Assembly: GCA_024364805.1 (NCBI GenBank)
Contig: CM044519.1
Location: 4,026,394 to 4,053,996 of the forward strand
Source of the DNA: Euprymna scolopes
Lineage: Eukaryota; Mollusca; Cephalopoda; Sepiida; Sepiolidae
Direction of reading: 5' to 3'
DNA length: 27,603 nt
Below the pieces are notes generated by a model. That model had not been told where the DNA came from. It did no database searches and saw only the letters and a program-made list of their open reading frames with translations. A program made the translations under genes and the position numbers. Below are positions 24,300 to 27,603 of the stretch, piece by piece (position 1 is the first letter of the stretch; every line of letters starts with the position of its first letter).

Positions 24300-25440
24300 A
24301 GCAGTTTTTTATGGACAAATTTGTTTAGTTAACCTTTGACAACTAAATATTTTCGTTTACTAGCCAAGTCGAAAAGTTATGAGCCAAACTTACATGATTT
24401 TTAGAATATGATGTCTTTGTTCATAGATTTTTCTGTATTTTTTTTTTTTAAATAAGTGTAATCCAAAATATGCACTGAATTTTATGCTTAGACTTGAAGG
24501 TTTAAAAAGTTGAATTTCTTCAGGTGTCTTTTTTTTTTTTTTTAATGCCCTTTGTTAAAAAAAAAAATAGAATATATTGTTCTATTAAACTTTTATTTTT
24601 TAAATAATTTGACTTTTCTCGTTTTATTAAAAAAACGAGAAAGAGGCTCGGGGAACCGGTGTGCATTAAGCATGTGTCCCTTCGTTAAAAAGAGCCTGGT
24701 CTAAAGACAACAGTTTCGATTATCTGTAATATTCTGAGACAAAAATAGATCACTCCCAGACTTATACACTAAAGTTCTGTAAATTTTAAAGAAAATCTGT
24801 TCAGCCATTTCAGAGTCTATAAGGAACAAATGTTACATAGGGGTGTTATTTTTAGAAGGTACCAAATATATGTATATATTGCATGGTTCTTATTTAGTGT
24901 TCTTGTTTATAAGTGTCTTAGAGTGATAGACAGGTCTTATATATAACGGGACATTGGTGAGATATAGACAGGTATATATAACGAGAGACAGACAGTTCTG
25001 TATATATATAATAGACAGTGTATATGTTACTACACAATGAGAGGAGATTTCATATATAGATAGATAGACCGAGGGTTTGATATTTATACTTTTGACAGTT
25101 CTGTGAACGGGAGTGTTTCTATAACATTTATACTTTGGCACATATACTTTCTAACACATTTTTTAGATGATGATTTTATCAATATTTTTATAACATAAAT
25201 GGACAATACCTTTTCTGTTGAATAACAACACGGAGACGCAGATACAAAAACACATGTTGACGTCCTTTATTTCATGACCGGTCCTGATTTCGTTTGAGGA
25301 ATTCAAAATTTCTTTACATGGCTTTTCTTCTCTAACCTTCGCTTCCAAGGTTTGGTGTCAGCAACTGTTTCTGACCTCTCTTTCTCGGCTCTTCACTCCC
25401 CTCTTTTTTTCAGATTGCATCTAAAACTCTACCTATATTG
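24300..25440. other. Unassigned AT-rich interval
   Basis: TTTCTCGTTTTATTAAAAAA with ACGAGAAA (24613-24641) is a perfect hairpin. 24790-24840 carries a GTTCAGCCATTTCAGAGTCT phrase seen in Helitron 5' parts and at 12220. 24900-25080 has loosely repeated ATAGACAG/TATATAACG phrases. No gene. Confidence 0.4.
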
Positions 25441-26125
25441 AGAACTCGTCACGTCATCGCATGATTAAACATGTGCTCATCGAGCACATTGCCTTGACAT
25501 GCGTCACGTTGCAAAACTTGACATGACCCCAAGTTCAGTAACCTATTTTTCGAATAACCACTTTACAAAATATGTTTACATTTTCAATTGATGATTAAAT
25601 TCCTTATTTTAATTTTCACAGAAACAAATTTCATCATTACATTCCTTTTCCAATAAACAGATATCTATTTTGTGCGAGCTAAACAATTGCAATTCCACAT
25701 TCCTTATTTTCAATAACATTCTGTATTTATTTTAACTTATGATTGGAACTCTCAATTTCAAATCTAGCTTCGCAAGTTCAAATCCTTGACTATCCTATTT
25801 CACATTTACTCACTTACAAGAACAGGCTTCTGTTATTGTAACACAAACTCTCACACACAGACCAAGTTGCATTTATATAGTTGTAGAGCTAAACCTTCAA
25901 AAGACCTCTTTCACTCAGCAGTGAGCTTTGGAAGATTGTCAGTGAAAAAAAAACACACACACAATCGGCAAAAGGAAAGTATTTTATCATTTCTAGTCGC
26001 CATTTTGAAAAATCACTTGCAGATGCAACTGTTTCACTCACAACGTAAAGCCCTGTATAAATTTCAAATCGAAAATGAAGGAAATGGGGAAGGTGATAGT
26101 GTATATATAACAAAATCATATTGGC
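25441..26125. other. Unassigned AT-rich interval
   Basis: GTGCTCATCGAGCAC (25472-25486) is a short palindrome. The 118-codon frame at 25786-26142 has no family resemblance and I do not call it. Confidence 0.35.
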
Positions 26126-26129
26126 TCAC

Positions 26130-26215
26130 TGGTTCTTGTTAAATCACTGAAGCAACGTTAAGCCAGGTCAGTATCAGATGGGTGACCATTTGGGAATACC
26201 AGGGGCTGTATGTAG
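26130..26215 (+). mobile_element. 5S rRNA-derived SINE head, plus strand
   Basis: TCAGTATCAGATGGGTGACC followed by ATTTGGGAATACCAGGGGCTGTATG aligns, position for position over about 43 bases, with the 5S rRNA 3' half (TTAGTACTTGGATGGGAGACC, then GCCTGGGAATACC and GGTGCTGTAGG). Upstream GGTTCTTG and GAAGCAACG are shared with the minus-strand copy at 5308-5395, showing that these are one dispersed family rather than two chance pseudogenes. The region to about 26400 probably contains its body and tail. Confidence 0.75.
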
Positions 26216-26830
26216 ATTGAGGTTGACACGTCTCTGCAAAAAATATGACGTCATCATCTTCCCTGCCCGAGATATACATACAACTGGGGACTGCTTGTGA
26301 ATTTGATATTCCCTAGACTCTTTCTTTTTAGGAGGAAGCCTGTTCGACCCAGGTAGGGTTAATGCTGGTGGCTGTAATGGTGTATACTGACCCATCATTG
26401 TTCTTTTCGCAAGATTGTATTGCGATTATTCAGATCATTTCTGAATTTCTCATAATAATAAAAGCAAACAGAAGAAAAAAAAAAAACCTTTTTGTGTACA
26501 AGCAAAGGAAATCTTTTTAAATACGATTGGCTTTCACGAAGATAAGGGGTAATTGTGTTACTATTTTGGTGACTTTTAGCCATCTCATCCGATTCAGATG
26601 ACATCTCCTCCCCCCTCCTCTTTTTTTTTTTTTCTATCTGTGATCGAATTGTCCTCCATTACGTTTCTAGAATTTTCATCTTGGCCTTCTAAGAGGCCAA
26701 CACATTCTTAGGCGTTACAACAAGCAATCTTTAAGTGAGATGGACTAAATATTGACCAACGTTTACATAGTAATCCTTGTATTCATAGCAATTCGTCTCT
26801 GTATTGAGGATGTCAATCTTAGTATATCGA
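26216..26830. other. Unassigned interval, partly SINE body
   Basis: No open frame with family resemblance. T-run 26621-26632. GGCCTTCTAAGAGGCC (26683-26698) is a short palindrome. Confidence 0.35.
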
Positions 26831-26833
26831 CTA

Positions 26834-27119
26834 CAGTTAAATCTTGCTACTATACCACCCATCGGGATCGAGCAAAATTGACATAGTAACGAGGATTTGT
26901 AAAATGGCCGTATTTTTTTCAAATAAAAGCACTTGTGGATTAAATCTAACAGATGAATAAAAAAAAAAAAAAAAAAATGAAAAAGATTGAATTCGAAAAC
27001 ACAACACACATAGTAGCTAGATTATAGAGTGGTATTGTAAATTTATTTTGTTTTCAATTTTGTCAGATCAAGCAAAAGTGGTATGATAGCGAAAGTGGCA
27101 TAGTAGTGAGATTTGACTG
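26834..27119. mobile_element. pogo/Tigger-like MITE with TA target duplication
   Basis: Tips: left CAGTTAAATCTTGCTACTAT, right (reverse complement) CAGTCAAATCTCACTACTAT, each flanked by TA (26832-26833 and 27120-27121). Inside, GATCGAGCAAAATTGACATA on the left mirrors the reverse complement of the right arm (GATCTGACAAAATTG), less exactly. CAGTYAAA.CTCGC.. tips and a TA duplication fit pogo/Tigger elements. 286 bp, a 17-base A run (26959-26976), no transposase. Confidence 0.75.
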
Positions 27120-27204
27120 TATTCTCTTTGGTTAAATACTGATCTAATTTAAACTTCAATTATTTTATTTACCTGCTTTTCAGGAGGTGAGACACAAGGT
27201 CACG

Positions 27205-27302
27205 TGTTGGTTTGGCAAAAGTGTTTCTGTGAAACAAACTGGATTCGAACTTGGAACACCCAGGTTTTCAGTACCTGTTGTTAACCATTTAACCACAATA
27301 TC
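27205..27302 (-). mobile_element. tRNA-derived SINE head, minus strand
   Basis: On the minus strand: TATTGTGGTTAAATGGTTAA (A box TGGTTAAATGG) and, 35 bases on, AAGTTCGAATCCAG (B box, 27241-27254). The A-to-B distance and the CAGGTACTGAAAACCTGGGTG (discontinuous anticodon-arm-like pairing CAGGT/ACCTG) resemble a real tRNA fold. No acceptor stem pairing is seen, so it is a SINE head or tRNA pseudogene. The tail on the left is not like the other SINEs here. Confidence 0.65.
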
Positions 27303-27305
27303 CCC

Positions 27306-27570
27306 CCCCACACACACACAAAAAAAGATACTTACAGTATCTGATATTCCTAAACAGTCACCCATCTAATAACTGACCAGGTTTTACATTGCTCAATTTG
27401 GGTGATTGGAAGATAACTAGATGTGATGAAGATGGAATTGAGAGAAAGACGGATAAGTAAAGACTTGGTCAGAGATAGGTTGGTTTGAAAGTCAATTTCT
27501 AAAATCTATCCCACACATGCGTGTATGTAAAATGGATGTTTAATAGATTATGATGATAGGGGGAGGAGTA

Positions 27571-27603
<33 letters not shown>
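27306..27603. other. Unassigned right edge ending in (TA)n
   Basis: CACACA tract 27310-27320 and TA tract 27575-27603. Nothing else recognised. Confidence 0.4.

Noticed and set aside
25786-26142. 118-codon plus-strand frame
   Set aside because: No family resemblance and it ends within the 5S-derived element; chance frame in AT-rich DNA.
27205-27302. Functional tRNA gene on the minus strand
   Set aside because: A and B boxes and spacing are good, but no acceptor-stem pairing or complete cloverleaf can be drawn, so a SINE head or pseudogene is likelier.

Overview
The window is AT-rich animal DNA with no host protein-coding gene I can defend. It has long (TA)n tracts, poly(T)/poly(A) runs, tRNA- and 5S-derived SINEs, RT-like LINE tails, Helitrons and Tc1/piggyBac/pogo-type DNA transposon remains. 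This repeat mix fits a mollusc, most likely a cephalopod such as an octopus. That assignment is inference from repeat style, not from a host gene. Nearly every long reading frame is a shadow of simple sequence or a piece of a transposon.

Layout. 1-870: AT tract, a duplicated block and a Helitron-like repeat. 901-1521: a complete minus-strand tRNA-SINE between 27-bp direct repeats, then a tail-only copy in the opposite direction. 1790-2085: a minus-strand LINE RT tail. 2373-4640: a cluster of Helitron-like repeats (minus strand), several with an internal tRNA-like A/B-box module. 5308-5395: a 5S rRNA-derived element. 5834-6080: an inverted pair with a hammerhead-like core. 6230-6600: a 283-bp unit in direct repeat with hammerhead ribozyme cores (retrozyme-like). 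8787-9035: a second copy of that unit on the other strand. 9501-11430: a hairpin, three copies of one tRNA-SINE family (one interrupted by a LINE 3' end) and a satellite-like repeat interrupted by the third SINE. 11458-12083: a foldback transposon. 12300-15994: LINE tails, a pyrimidine tract, a piggyBac remnant and two Helitron ends.

15999-17325 is an RTE-like LINE tail with a 28-bp minisatellite, cut by a Tc1-like transposon whose far end is lost against a fossil LTR-retroelement gag fragment (17318-17915). The second foldback copy (18106-18688) has a perfect 8-bp target duplication. An LTR with its leader lies at 19560-19937, followed by a SINE, another Helitron-like repeat and a Helitron helicase C-terminus with a complete 3' end (20868-21359). 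22026-22800 is an almost pure pyrimidine tract. 23250-24297 holds two LINE tails in divergent orientation, 26130-26215 a second 5S-derived element, 26834-27119 a pogo-like MITE and 27205-27305 a tRNA-SINE head.

The most interesting theme is small non-coding retroelements that pair a Pol III (tRNA-like) promoter with a hammerhead or hammerhead-like core. The 6.2-6.6 kb direct repeat and the 8.8-9.0 kb copy together give a near-canonical type I hammerhead with a self-complementary helix III, the form reported for animal retrozymes and Penelope-like elements. A second theme is a Helitron-like family with an internal tRNA-like module. No CRISPR, operon, rRNA gene or intact tRNA gene is visible.
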